In this document: in pieces, positions 1 through 11,300 of the stretch
Position numbering within the stretch: the stretch's first letter is position 1
Layout of the letters: each line of letters begins with the position of its first letter
From: Flavobacteriales bacterium UBA4585
GTDB lineage: Bacteria; Bacteroidota; Bacteroidia; Flavobacteriales; Schleiferiaceae
Length of the DNA stretch: 18,785 nucleotides
Reading direction: 5' to 3'
Assembly (NCBI GenBank): GCA_949487015.1
Contig: CATAQZ010000017.1
Coordinates: forward strand, 1 to 18,785
The notes under the pieces: model-generated
The model's input: the letters and a program-made list of their open reading frames with translations, nothing else
What the model was told of the DNA's origin: nothing
Database searches by the model: none
Translations under genes and position numbers: made by a program

Positions 1-158
1 ATCTAGGTTCTCAGTGGGGTAACGATTTGGACAAACGACCTCCGGCAAAGGGATTCTCCGAAGTTGCTCAAACTTTCACCTTATTGCGAAGATAGGTATA
101 TCTACAGATTATCCAAACAAGTAATTGGGTGTGTTGGTCATATTACTTAATAGAGTGA
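1..158. other. left-edge stretch with no recognisable gene
   Basis: I see no supportable gene here. All three forward frames are interrupted by stops, and no RNA gene or promoter could be recognised. Because the next segment is the tail of a transposase, this is probably decayed mobile-element sequence or the junction where an element was deleted. That is inference from context only. Confidence 0.4.
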
Positions 159-290
159 GTAAGTTCCCGTCGAAGCACCAATGCTCATGCGGAATCCCTG
201 AATGCACAAATCAAACTCTTTAGAGCCAACCTAAGAGGCGTGAGCAATACCAAATTATTCCTCTATAGGCTTCAAAAAGTCTTTGCTTAA
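159..290 (+). pseudogene. 3' end of an ISL3/ISAon1-type transposase gene (remnant)
   Basis: The frame from 159 to the TAA at 288-290 encodes a tail with the order RRSTNAHAESLNAQIK, then FRANLRG, then KLFLYRLQKVFA. This matches what I recall of the C-terminus of Bacteroidota ISL3-superfamily (ISAon1-like) transposases, where NASAESFNAKIK and FRGVR..FFLFRL are conserved near the DDE catalytic E. The frame is closed by a TGA at 156-158, so only about 43 codons remain of a protein normally a few hundred residues long. It is a dead fragment marking the left border of the accessory region. The family is assigned from memory of its signature and not from a search. Confidence 0.72.
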
Positions 291-323
291 TTTAGTTCGC
301 TCCCCAGGAAAAAGACCTGACCC
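243..323. repeat. IS terminal repeat, copy 1
   Basis: This 81-nt segment covers the last codons of the transposase remnant and the IS end that follows it (finishing ...AAAAAGACCTGACCC). It recurs 87 nt downstream at 330-410 with 8 mismatches by hand count. The two copies are in the same reading frame. Confidence 0.85.
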
Positions 324-329
324 ATCCTC

Positions 330-410
330 AGCAACACCAAATTGTTCCTCTACAGACTACAAAAAGTCTTTGCTCAATTTAATTCGCTCCCCACGAAAAA
401 GACCTGACCC
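330..410. repeat. IS terminal repeat, copy 2
   Basis: Second copy of the segment at 243-323. It again encodes NTKLFLYRLQKVFA, but the stop TAA of copy 1 is CAA here and the frame runs on to a TGA at 405-407. The five differences inside the shared coding part are all synonymous (AAT/AAC, TTA/TTG, TAT/TAC, AGG/AGA, CTT/CTA). This suggests two separately evolved related elements, one having inserted into or recombined with the other, and not a recent tandem duplication. Confidence 0.8.
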
Positions 411-431
411 TCCTTAATGGAGCATACAAAT

Positions 432-457
432 AAAAAAAACGCCATCAAAAATGGCGT
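432..457 (-). terminator. Rho-independent terminator of the minus-strand gene string
   Basis: ACGCCAT (439-445), loop CAAAA, ATGGCGT (451-457) forms a 7-bp hairpin. On the minus strand it is followed directly by a T-tract, seen as the A-run at 432-439. It lies 33 nt past the stop of the small membrane-protein gene, the right orientation and distance to end transcription of the lipoprotein and membrane-protein genes. Confidence 0.85.
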
Positions 458-489
458 ATAAAATATAGATTAAAGTTTATATGTTTTTA

Positions 490-879
490 TTATAGCTGTA
501 GGTTTCGTTTCAATAGATAGCCTCTTATTGTATAAGACTTCCCGTTTCTTAGTCGAATTTTATACAACATAATTTTATCAGAGTTCATAGGATTTTTTAT
601 TTTAATAATACTTTCAATATTCTTTCGTTTTAATATCTTTTTCACGAATAGGTAATGTATTTGTATTGATTCCTCGCTTACAGTAACGTACGGGTTACTC
701 CTTAAGAAAGAGAGTGAGATTAATACATTAAATATTGTCAATGTAAAAATGATAATTATTTCAAAAATGGATATGTCTTGCGAAAAGTTATTGCCAAGGA
801 ATATCCATATTATGACAAGCTCAAACATCCAACTTGTAACGAAATATATGTACTTATTTTTGGAAAGTGGATAGTCCAT
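490..879 (-). CDS. small two-TM membrane protein, unknown function
   Basis: A 129-residue protein that I do not recognise. Two hydrophobic segments are clear, about residues 10-28 and 37-60, separated by a short polar loop. The remaining half is soluble, basic and beta-rich (PYVTVSEESIQIHYLF, then a Lys/Arg-rich stretch and KIRLRNGKSYTIRG). The layout of a TM hairpin followed by a small strand-rich domain recalls bacterial PH-like membrane proteins, but this is shape only. The gene starts 10 nt after the stop of the upstream lipoprotein gene and is followed by a strong terminator, so the two are probably cotranscribed. If the lipoprotein is part of a displaced toxin or immunity module, this could be its partner, possibly an immunity protein. 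That is speculative. Confidence 0.7.
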   Translation of the reverse strand: MDYPLSKNKYIYFVTSWMFELVIIWIFLGNNFSQDISIFEIIIIFTLTIFNVLISLSFLRSNPYVTVSEESIQIHYLFVKKILKRKNIESIIKIKNPMNSDKIMLYKIRLRNGKSYTIRGYLLKRNLQL

Positions 880-889
880 GGTATTGATT

Positions 890-1720
890 TTATAAATCCT
901 GGTTGATCCAATAAGCTGCGCTTGATCTTGCTAGAGAGCATAATCTCAGAATTAAATCTCTGTCATCGTCAAGTAGCGTTTGATCAGTAGAAATAGAATT
1001 TTCAAACGCAAGGCTGTATGTGATGAAATCATCATAGTTTGCAGCTATGAGTAAATTAGATCTATATAAGTCATATGCCACCCAAACATCATCAGCTGGA
1101 TCCTCGAATAGAGAAGTTACTGTGCTGTGTAGAATCCTCCCATTTTGATCCATATGTTGTTCAACTTCAGCGAAACTTGGATAACCAGAGCTGATGTTAA
1201 TGTCGCTAGAGAGTAAAGCTGCCTCCATGACGTTGTATACATTGCTCTTACTTAAGAACGTATTGTAATTTTGCATTGAGTTGACTGCTTCAACTAATAA
1301 TTCATTATGCACAATCATTTCATGATCAAACGGATTTACCGATTCATGAGAATAAAATTGCACATCATATGAATCATGGCTGTTAGAGTTAGGCCAACTT
1401 TTACCTGAGGTTGCTGAGCTGTTGACAAGTTCATGTGCACCGTAGGAAGACACTCCTCCTAAAAGTATTGCGCCGGCTGCCCCACCCCAGGGTCCAAGGA
1501 GTGAACCCCATTTACCTCCGGTAACAGCTCCTGCTAAGTCTGCAGCCACAACTGCACATACTGACTTGAATGGATCTTGTTTTTGTGATTGATTTTGAGA
1601 TACTTTGATGCTTCTCCAGTTGAGTTCTGGACTAACGTCAAAATTTTTCTCACATGCAGTGCCTATAACCAATATCAAAAGTACTCCTAGTATGGATTTT
1701 TTAGTTCTAAAAAGTTGCAT
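890..1720 (-). CDS. lipoprotein with Gly/Ala-rich (glycine-zipper-like) segment
   Basis: A 276-residue protein starting at ATG 1720. A type II signal peptide is evident: basic MQLFRTKK, a hydrophobic core, and lipobox VIGTAC with the acylated Cys at about residue 23. After a polar spacer comes a Gly/Ala-rich stretch at about residues 55-95 (AVVAADLAGAVTGGKWGSLL, then GPWGGAAGAILLGGVSSYGA). It resembles glycine-zipper segments of membrane-active peptides and of some Bacteroidota lipoproteins. The C-terminal 160 residues are helical and acidic, with no motif I can name. It lies 62 nt downstream of a fossil of RHS core and 10 nt upstream of a membrane-protein gene. Function is unknown; an envelope lipoprotein, or a cargo/immunity part of an older toxin module, are both possible. 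The reading frame and lipoprotein call are solid. Confidence 0.78.
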   Translation of the reverse strand: MQLFRTKKSILGVLLILVIGTACEKNFDVSPELNWRSIKVSQNQSQKQDPFKSVCAVVAADLAGAVTGGKWGSLLGPWGGAAGAILLGGVSSYGAHELVNSSATSGKSWPNSNSHDSYDVQFYSHESVNPFDHEMIVHNELLVEAVNSMQNYNTFLSKSNVYNVMEAALLSSDINISSGYPSFAEVEQHMDQNGRILHSTVTSLFEDPADDVWVAYDLYRSNLLIAANYDDFITYSLAFENSISTDQTLLDDDRDLILRLCSLARSSAAYWINQDL

Positions 1721-1781
1721 AATTCCGATAATTATTAGAGATTTTTAATAGTAAAAGCTGTTAAGCCAAAATGCCGGGGGG

Positions 1782-1820
1782 GGAAACCAAATCTACGTTG
1801 CCTATGTAGTGGAAGTGGCA
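1782..1820 (-). pseudogene. fossil of RHS core (GNVDLVS motif)
   Basis: On the minus strand this encodes CHFHYIGNVDLVS, matching YHPDYIGNVDLVS of the intact toxin core encoded around 3365-3400. Positions 1783-1802 are a 20-nt exact match to 3365-3384, and similarity then fades. No start codon or longer frame surrounds it; after GTTTCC there are eight Cs on this strand and a stop soon after. A short core fragment stranded downstream of a toxin gene is what remains after tip exchange in RHS systems, but a small copy-and-paste event is also possible. Confidence 0.7.
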
Positions 1821-1885
1821 TTCAGTCTTTCCTTTTGAAACATTGCCTATTTAGGATAAGGACTAAAGTAAGACATCACCCAATC

Positions 1886-2389
1886 CTAACAATTAATCGA
1901 AGACTCAATTACCTCGACCAGCACCCAATCCTCATTTGTATTTTGCTTAAAATGATACATGTCATAATTACAACAGTAACCGCCTTCACAAAAAACCTGA
2001 AACTCAACTACTCTATGACCTTCATTTTCGAGTATTCTAATTAGGCCTAGCGCAACATACCCCTTTTGTAAGAACGGAAGCACTCGTTCTGATTCGATAA
2101 CATTTGCATGACTAGAAGAAATCAAACTTGAAATGTCACTTACTCTCCTGTATCCAAGTTCCTCTAAACTTGAAACCGTCACTTTATTGAAATCCACACC
2201 CTCCGGAGTTACACTTTTGCTTAATAGAACTACACTATCAAGATTTAAGCTTTGGTCAATACAATAGGCACTTAGAGCACTATCAATTACACCATCATGA
2301 TCGTGTGTATTATCACGAGAACAACATGCCATCAATATGGACACGGAAATCAAAAGTGCGCTTAGATTCACATTCATAACTCGTATCAC
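1886..2389 (-). CDS. small lipoprotein, candidate immunity protein for the RHS tip
   Basis: A 167-residue protein with a lipoprotein signal (hydrophobic SALLISVSI, then LMAC, the acylated Cys at about residue 21). The start used is GTG at 2389, which gives an N-region containing Arg; an ATG at 2377 would give 163 residues and the same lipobox. The mature part holds several Cys (YCID, CEGGYCCNYD, terminal C), suggesting disulfides in the periplasm. It begins 8 nt after the toxin stop codon, the classic place for an immunity gene. No family is recognised. A lipid-anchored immunity protein would imply that the toxin tip acts in or reaches the periplasm. The role is inferred from position only. 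Confidence 0.75.
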   Translation of the reverse strand: MIRVMNVNLSALLISVSILMACCSRDNTHDHDGVIDSALSAYCIDQSLNLDSVVLLSKSVTPEGVDFNKVTVSSLEELGYRRVSDISSLISSSHANVIESERVLPFLQKGYVALGLIRILENEGHRVVEFQVFCEGGYCCNYDMYHFKQNTNEDWVLVEVIESSINC

Positions 2390-2397
2390 TCAACAAT

Positions 2398-5300
2398 TTA
2401 ATTTCTATAATTTAATGCATTTGTTCGAATTTGCTTAGCCGATAGATTCGAACCATTTCCCTGCAGTATACGTACCAAGCCAGGCATGAAGTTCATCCAA
2501 GTTGAATTGCTTTCACGTGCGCTTTTATGCTGAATATAACCAGTATTATTTCTCGAATTTGGGTCACGACCATAGTGATTGTCCGTATATGAATTATTTA
2601 AAACGCAATCATCAGTTAGGTCAATTGAAAAATTGTCGGCATGTATCATTATTTCATGAAACAATGTCGTAACTCTACTTCCAATAAAATCCGTTCTAGC
2701 TGACTGATCGTTTGGGCTTAGACTGTAGTTCTCCGCAAGGTCATTATTGATGTTAAGCTGATCATTCAACCAAATGTTGATTTTCATTCGCTGTCCATCT
2801 TGACTGATTTTGTCCTGTGTGACACCATTTGGCCCTATTTTCAACCTTGGGGCACCAGGTTCGCTAGAAGCATAGTTAATATTATCAGAGTATAAAGCCA
2901 AATCAATGCCCTGTGAATGATAAATACCATCTTCTTTATATGTATGACCTTCAATTGTTTGCCCCGCACCAGCGTACCGAGATAACAATGCAATACCTTC
3001 TTCTGACCTAGCAAAAACTTTAAAGGCCGCTATATTCTCTTCGTCACCACTAGCTAAAATTGCAGAAGGATCAACTGTTGTGCCGTCAGGGTCAACTAGG
3101 TTTACGGGGTTATTATCTGTAAACTGATATGGTGTCATCGTAATATTATGTCCACTCATCGCCAACGGATCCACACTCAACCACATACTCAGCTGATTGT
3201 CATAATAACGTGCTCCGTAATATGCTAATCCTGTTTCTTGGTCTAGCTCCTTCCCGTTAAACCTATACGGCGAACTAAAGCTAGCCGTACCTGAATTCCA
3301 CTCGTACAAGCTTTCTCCCCATGGGTTGTAGAGGAAGAACTCATACGCCTCACCGGAATTATCAGAAACCAAATCTACGTTGCCGATGTAATCCGGATGG
3401 TACCAATAGATTACACGTGCGGTTGTTGTTTTATATGAAGTAGTCGGGGATAAGTCTGGATAGATGCTTTCAATGGTTGGAAGGTCTTTTTGCGTTTCTT
3501 CCAGAGTAAGTTGATCTTCACCAAAGTTAGCAAGTGCCTCATTGAGGTTGTTTAACCATGGGTTGGATGATTCCTCTGGAAGAGCGCTTTCCAAACCTTG
3601 GTTGAGCGTTGAGCCAGTATTCGTTTGTGTTTTAAAAGACTCTGTAGAGGAACTTGCGCTGCTAGAAGAACCTGAATTACTCACTAATGGGCTGTAACTG
3701 GTGGTCTGAACGGCTAGTTCAGAAGCTACGCGCTGTGTGCCCATGTAGTAGTGCTTACTCACTTTGTCTGCATTAGAGAATTCAGTGATGACAAAATACG
3801 GATTTACATAGAGAGTGTAGGGTTCTAGGTCCTGAATTGTATTGACAATCTGATCATTGACATACACATTGGATTGAATCACAGAGGATTTCATGATGCG
3901 TTCCCCTTTGTCATCGTAGACGTAGTGGTGAATGCCTTTATCATTACGAACGGCGTTAAGCCATTGTTCTTCGTTCCAGTAAAACTCCTGTTCCTGTGTG
4001 TTGTCGTGGATTAACTTGATACTTCCTGATTCGTTATAGGTGAACTGTTGCACATCGCCCGAAGATTGATCCACCACCGCTTCCAATTGATGGGGTTTAG
4101 CGGCATTGTAATGGTACTCCAAATTGTAATTCAAACTTGATGCGTTGGTCTGTAGGGTTAGCGAAGCCGTGTTAGCCAATGAATTTTTAGTAAGAATTCC
4201 ACCGGCATCGTTAAAGGCGGTTTCTACTTGATAGGCCGTGCCCGTTACGTTGGTCATACCCATAGTACCATCCACCAGTCTATTGAAGGAATCATAGCTA
4301 AATACAATCTCTTGCTGAGTTTCGCCACCTTGAACCAATGAGGCGTCGATATTCCTTTCTAACAAGCTGATACCACCTAAACTGTTGTACTCATAATCGC
4401 GTTGCATTAACGAAACATTGGTTGTGCCGCCCGATGTTTTTCCGGTGACAGTAGAACCCATTAATGTCCACGTTCTATCAGCATAGTCATAAGTAGTGTG
4501 GGTTCCATTTCCGTAATGCAACGCACTGATATTTCCTCTGCCGTCGTAGTAGATTTCACTGATGATGCTTTGAACGATGCCATTCGCATTGGAGCTTACC
4601 TGAGAAAGTTCCCCGCTAGGATAATAGCTGTATGTAACCTGATCACCATCGGGGTAGATAGATTTGAGAATGCGTCCGAAAGAGTCGTACCTATAGGAAG
4701 TAGCAAAAGTTCTTGGCCCCACGTTTGGCACTTCAAAGGTTTTCACTTCTTGAGCCATCTGACCCAACTCATCGTACTTGTAGTCATCTACCTTAAAGGT
4801 GCCGCCTTGCTTGATGGTTACAACGCGACCTGCGCCGTTTTTGCCATCTCCATAATGCCCGTAGATGTACTCCACGTTGTACAAATCCACCGCTCCGCCA
4901 GCAGCAGGCATGGTTTTGAATCGTAGTCTATTGTAATCGTATGACAAGTGAATGGCATCGTTTTGAAGATCTGTAGCTGGATTGGTCATTTCAATCACAT
5001 TGCTCGCCTTGTCGTAAGTAATCGTTGAAAGGCCTCGGTCAGGATGGTTCTCTGAAAGTTGACGTCCAGCAAGGTCGTAAGTGTACTGTGTTACTTGACC
5101 AATAGGATCGGTCACAGACAGAAGTTCACCAATGGCGTTGTAGTTAAAGTGGGTAATCAGTTCGTTGGCTCCGTGTTGAACCACTCCAATTTTTCGACCT
5201 CGAGCATCTACGTATTCCGAGCTCGTGATATTAGGTGTTGGATTATTAGATGCCGCACTGCTCAATGTAGTGCTTCGCGTGTATAATTCAGGTTGGCTAG

Positions 5301-8300
5301 TACCCAACAGATTATCAAATCCATACTCCGTTGTGCTTTCTACCCATTGGCCAAGACCACCTGCTGCGTAGGCAACATAGTTATGAGCTGAAATTTGGCG
5401 GTATTGGTAATCGTAGGTGATGTCCTTTGCAACCTTGTCATAACCTGATGAAGGATATACAAACGTTGTTGCGGGGTCTGTAGATAAGAAGTCTTCATAG
5501 ATGGCAGTAGGTTTTCCAAACTTGTTGAGTGTTTGAAATCCTGAAATCAAGAACCCATCTGTACCATTGGAGTTTTCTTTGAACGTTTTCACCTGAACCG
5601 CTTGGCCGTTACCGTCCACAAATGTGGCCGTAGTAGGGGCGCCGGCTGGAATGGCAGGATGATCTTTCGTTTGGTATGTACAGCTCGATGTAGTAGGGTT
5701 ATAGCTAGGTTCATTCGCAGTAAACGCATTGTTGTGGATGGTTAGCGCTACAGATGGATAAACAGTGCCTACAAAGTATTGGTATTCAATGGTGGCAGGA
5801 CTCCCCACTTTATTGAGTTCCCTCGGTGCAAAAATGGCTGAAATGCGATCGAATTTGTCATATTCGTACTGCATAGCATGTCCGTTAATGCCCACTGTGC
5901 GAAGTAGATTTCCCGTTTTATGATCGTAATCGGAACAAACACTCTCACCAAACTGATTGGTCACACTGGTGACAAATTGATGATCTGTAGCGTCGTAGGT
6001 AAAGCTGGCATTTGCGTGCTGACCTTGATGGTTTTCCGGACCGGTAACAGAAGTAATGTTTCCATAGGTATCATACTGCAGTTCAGAAGCAGCGTAATCC
6101 CCTGCGTCGTTTAGCAACGTCTTCATCTTATCCATGGCTTGTCCGCCTGGGGTAAAACTTACTACCTCGCTTGAACGCACCAAATTCAACGGTGACACGC
6201 TGCCTAAGTAGATTTCATGCTTTTTAAGCGCATTGGTTCGATTCGCCACAGCAGCACTTGGCAACTCATACGTCATTTCTGCAATTCTTGCTGAAGAGTA
6301 TTGCGCGTTGAGCTGCTTTTGAGTGATGTAATTGGTGTCGATTACCAGTTTGCGGTGTTGTGAATAGAACGTACTCACACCTTCCTCGCATGGACCTAAG
6401 GAGTACAAGTCGGTCGTACAGTCTGGGTCACTTGGAACCGACCAAATGGTGTCATTTTCATAAGAATTATCAGTACATGAAATAATGTATCCATCGGCCA
6501 CACCATCTGTTAAGTCTGGAGTTCCCAGTAGACTACAGTCGTTTTCTTGGTTGATAAATTCATAGTGGGTATCCACAATCACATCCACCGTGTCCACCGT
6601 AGGTGTTCCCGGGGTCATAAACCCTTTGTCTTGGTATCGAATGACGTTGAAATACTTGTCGTAGGTAAGTTCGAACAATTGACTGTGATAATTCGCTACG
6701 TCATCCTTATCTGGATAATTCACAGATTCCGTGCTCACCACTGCTGGGAAGATCGTTTGTGTTTCTTGCTTGTTTGCCCAATCGATTGTAGTCCAGTTTC
6801 CACTAGTTCCCGCGACTGTTCCCATATTCGTTCCAGAAGTGTTCACAATTCTGAACTCGTAATTGCTGGTTTGGCGGGACAGAACAGAAACTACATCCGC
6901 GCTGGAGGCTGTGTTTTGTTCATGGAGTAAAGAGTAGTTGTTGTTCACCAGGCCTTTTAAATATTCGTGTCTGTTTCTCGACTCGAAGTCCAATTTAGAG
7001 GGGGCAAAATACTCCACTACTTCAGTCAAATACCTTTTTGGATACGTTGTTTCATTACCCAGTTGGTTTTGATGACGGGTTTGAACACGACTAAACCCAT
7101 TAAAGGCTTTTTCGCGTCTTCCTTGAATACCGCCGTCATAGTCAAAGTACATGGTTACTTGGTCATATCCATCTAAATCTGTGCTCGATGTATTGTACAC
7201 CCCATCATCAATGGTCAAGCTGCTCATTACCCATTTACCTGAAGGCATATCCCAATAAATAACATCACTGTCTTTATCGGTTTTTACAACAGGCTTGTGC
7301 ACACCTGTCTGGTGGCCTACAAGGTCATAGTCGATAGCAAAGGATCCACCTAGAGGATTAGTTACGCCTACTAGAAGATTAGATTTTTGAACATTGGAAT
7401 AACGAACGGTAAGATCACCATCTTCTTCAGCCTGAAGAAAATCAACCGCACCATCGCCATTTAAATCCATAAAGGAGGAGCGCATTTTATTTACGGCGTA
7501 ATTACCACCACCATTGGCGCTAAGGCTCATTTTAATAAGCCAAAACAACGGAAATGAAACCGTTGCGCCACCATTGGCTGAAATCCCAAAACCTTGAGTG
7601 TTGTTAAGCTTTTCGGGGATTGCAATTGTGCCCGTATAGACAAAGTTTAAACCGTCGTTAATAAAGACATAAGCATTCGTACTATTAGCTACAATTAAAT
7701 CAGATAATCCATCTCCATTGAGGTCAATAGGAATAGATTGTGAATGAGATCCAACGTTATTAATACTTATACCTATGCTAAAACTAAAAGATAATCCATC
7801 CGTCATTTTATTTAAACTTTCTAGTGCACCTCCAAGATTTGCACCGAGCGCTGTAGACTCATTGTTTCCGCGTGAATAGGATTGATTATAGCTGTCGTTA
7901 TAGGCAATGGGGGCGTCAAAACCATATCCATTATTAAGACTAATCATTTGATTTGAGCCTGAATGAGAAACTCGATCTACAAGTCCATCCCCGTTAAAAT
8001 CGAACAATTCAATGTTCTCCTCGCTTGATCCAAAGTTTTGTGAAGCACTTGTGCTTAAGGAAACTTTTTGCTTCATGAATCTCAAGTCATCATTTGGATA
8101 ACTTCCGTTCGAAGAAATACCTTGATCATCAGAAATAGATTTATTCAATGCCGACCCCGTCAACAAGGTCTCTACGGCACCAAGATCTCCACCCGGTTTT
8201 GTGAATTGAATTAAAATATCGCTTCCATTATTGGAGATGACATCTGCATATCCATCCCCGTTATAATCCTGGAAGGACTTCCAAGTTTGACTATAGTACT

Positions 8301-11300
8301 TGGTATCATCTAAAACCGATGTCGACATGGATGTTCCCAAAACCTGCATGCTTTGACCAATACTCGTGGTTAACGATTTTGACTTGGTGATATTATAACT
8401 AGCAGGTACAACATAAGGACCTGATGAAGCAACCACTGCATCTGGATCTGGTGTGTCCTCACCAAAAATTCCCGTTGCCGTATTACCCGAATAGCGATAA
8501 ACACCTATATAGGATCCAAAGACAGACCAGTGATCTTTTTCTGGATCTGTACTGCAAGTGTTTTCGATAAAATCTCTTGCCTCAGGAGCGTTTTCACCAC
8601 GAACAGGCATCATCATAGAAAAAGAAGCCTCCCATGGGCTGATGTTGGAGTAACCGGTAAAGTTGTCATTTTCATTAAACGGTTCTTGTTGATTTTGCGC
8701 AACTTGGGTACCTGGTAGTTCCAATTCAGAAGTCAAGATTTCACTGTTGTGATCTTCATTCCAAACAAATTGTCCCCAGCCTTTATAATGTGATCCTAGT
8801 ACATCTCCTTGCTTGTAGAAAAAGTTGCAACTACTCTTCGCTTTTGTGGCAAGTACTTGATTGTTTGCATTCTTAAATTCTACTTGAAGAAGGTAGTCCT
8901 TTAGATAGGCAATGGCCTTTTCAGCATAAACGCCTTTGTCCGCAAAAAATTCAACATATAAAGTATTGTCTACAATTTCAGAAGCTGTAAAAACAGCCTC
9001 GGTATTTGAGCTATAGTTAGGTGAAAGCTGAGTGCCAATTTGACCATCTGTTGATTTGATCGAAAAATGCGTGATCGCATTGCCCAATGAGCTATAAGAA
9101 TTGGAAAGTACGACTGCGCGTTTCCCTATGGTTTGATTACCACTTTTTACAACGAGATAAACGGTTTGCTGAGCAGCTTCGGTAGCTCCGTCAAAAACGA
9201 AATCAAGTGCACCTGGGTCATGCAGAACGTCTGGAATTGCATTGTAATTTCCCGTAGGTAGATTGATGTTTGCAGCTCCATTTAACTCATGTACAAAGTT
9301 GTAGGTTCCAAGCCCTACCACTGGATAGCTTACCAGAGGTTCCGATGGGCAGTCGGTTTGAATTTCCACCATCGGTCGGAAGGATACATTCTGCCAATCG
9401 ATATTTGAATTTGAGAAGGCTTCAATGGTAAGTTGACATTCATCAGAAGGTAGCACGTTAGGAACCCCTGCAAAAGTGGTGAAGAAGCTAGCTGAATTCA
9501 GTTGAAAAGCACCCGGTCCTTGAAGTTTTTTACTGGTATAAACCTGTTGAGTCACTGCACTCGTGGTGGTGTTTCTAGCTGAAATGGTTACTCGATAGAA
9601 AATATCATCAGAAAAGTTAGAGCCCGCATGATTAAGGCTCACTTTAATCTTGTCGCTACCATTAAACATCACTCCCTGAGCACCTGAAAGTAAAAATCCA
9701 TCACTTGAACTTGAAGAAGAGTAGTTCGTGCCATTTCCATCCGATGGCAAAGCATCAGAATATGTAACCGTTGGATTCCATTGCATCCAGTCGCCAATGC
9801 CACTACTGTAGGCCGTGGCTCTAAACATTAAAATATCGCCTTTTGTAACCGTATGCACATGGTTGTATGCTCCACTTCCTGGTATAACCACAGGGGGTTG
9901 AATAAAAGCGTTGTTGTGTTGTATTGAGATTTGAACTTGACCCGTAACCCCGGAGTAAAGTTGTGGGTCAGAATAAATGATAACATCACCAGAAACAGGA
10001 GCTGTCCAAGTGCGAACCACTTCAAACTCCTTCAAATCTTGATCGGTATAGGATACTACTGGCTCACCTTTAAATACGGGGCTCAACGAATTAGAAGAAT
10101 TAACATCAAAGCTCAATGTTCCCGCATCGGAGAGTTTGCCAAAATGTAATTCAGCACCGCCATTTGTCGTTGGAACCACCTGATCCATCACTCCATCTCC
10201 ATTGTAGTCCGTGAGATATCGTTTGGAATACGATTTAGAAAAGTTCCAATTCTGGCCATACGAGTAAATACTCAACGGCAATACAAAGTCATATCCTGCG
10301 CTGATGGAACTTGACTTATTCGAGAACAAACGCGATGCATTGATGTGATGTTCCCCTCCAACAACCATCTGGCCGCCTTGATATGAAAGTGGGAAGTAGG
10401 CTTTTTGATTCGAATAGCGTTTATCAAAAACCAAATCTGGAATACCATCAGCGTTCATGTCCTGCAGAGAATACCTATCGCGAGAATAGGATTCTGAATA
10501 ATTCAACTTCCCACTAAGGGTAAAGGTTTTATCAGGACTTGATTCCGGAGATAGACCAAGACCAACGGCACCTCCAACAGACCAACCCAGAGTGTTCGTG
10601 GTCTTAATGAGGGATGGCGTAATTAACTTATGAAGTTTATTCCCAATAGGGGACCAATTCAAAAGGTCAAAAAGCGTATTGTCATACGGGCTTCTCTCGA
10701 CCAATTGAGCTGGACTGAATTCAATGAATTTATCTGGACCAAACTGATTGTACTCAAAAGCATGACCATAAAATTTCTCTCCATTTCGATATTCACTAAT
10801 TGAGTCTAGTAACACTTTATTAAAATCACCATACGAGAATCGCGGTTTAAAGGCTCTTATTTTGGTGGATTGATAATATACATCTATACTGCTAAATAGC
10901 TTGTCATCAACCACTTTAAAACCATTGTTCATAGTAATTCTACCGCGATGGACCTGATTCACTACATCATCGTAGGTAAATTCAACCTTGTAATTTCCAG
11001 GAGTAGTACCATGTCCTGTATAAGTGATGGTTTTTGGATACATGGAAACACCCCCTTGACGAAGTCCTTTGCTTGCGCCAGGATAGTAATGTTGGTAGGT
11101 ATAATCGATATAGTTACCCCATTTGTCAATGGTTTTTGAAATGTACCATTGGGCAATATTGCCGGTAACAGGATCCCGTAATACACTATTTGGATCTAAA
11201 GTACTTCCATCTTTGGTTCCGTAATACTGCTTCGATTGGTTAGCGTCTGTAACGACCCAGAAATAACCGTCGGTAGTATTTCCAAATCGCTCAATTTTCT

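Noticed and set aside
1835..2044. 69-codon plus-strand frame
   Set aside because: Mostly antisense to the candidate immunity lipoprotein, with no recognisable features.
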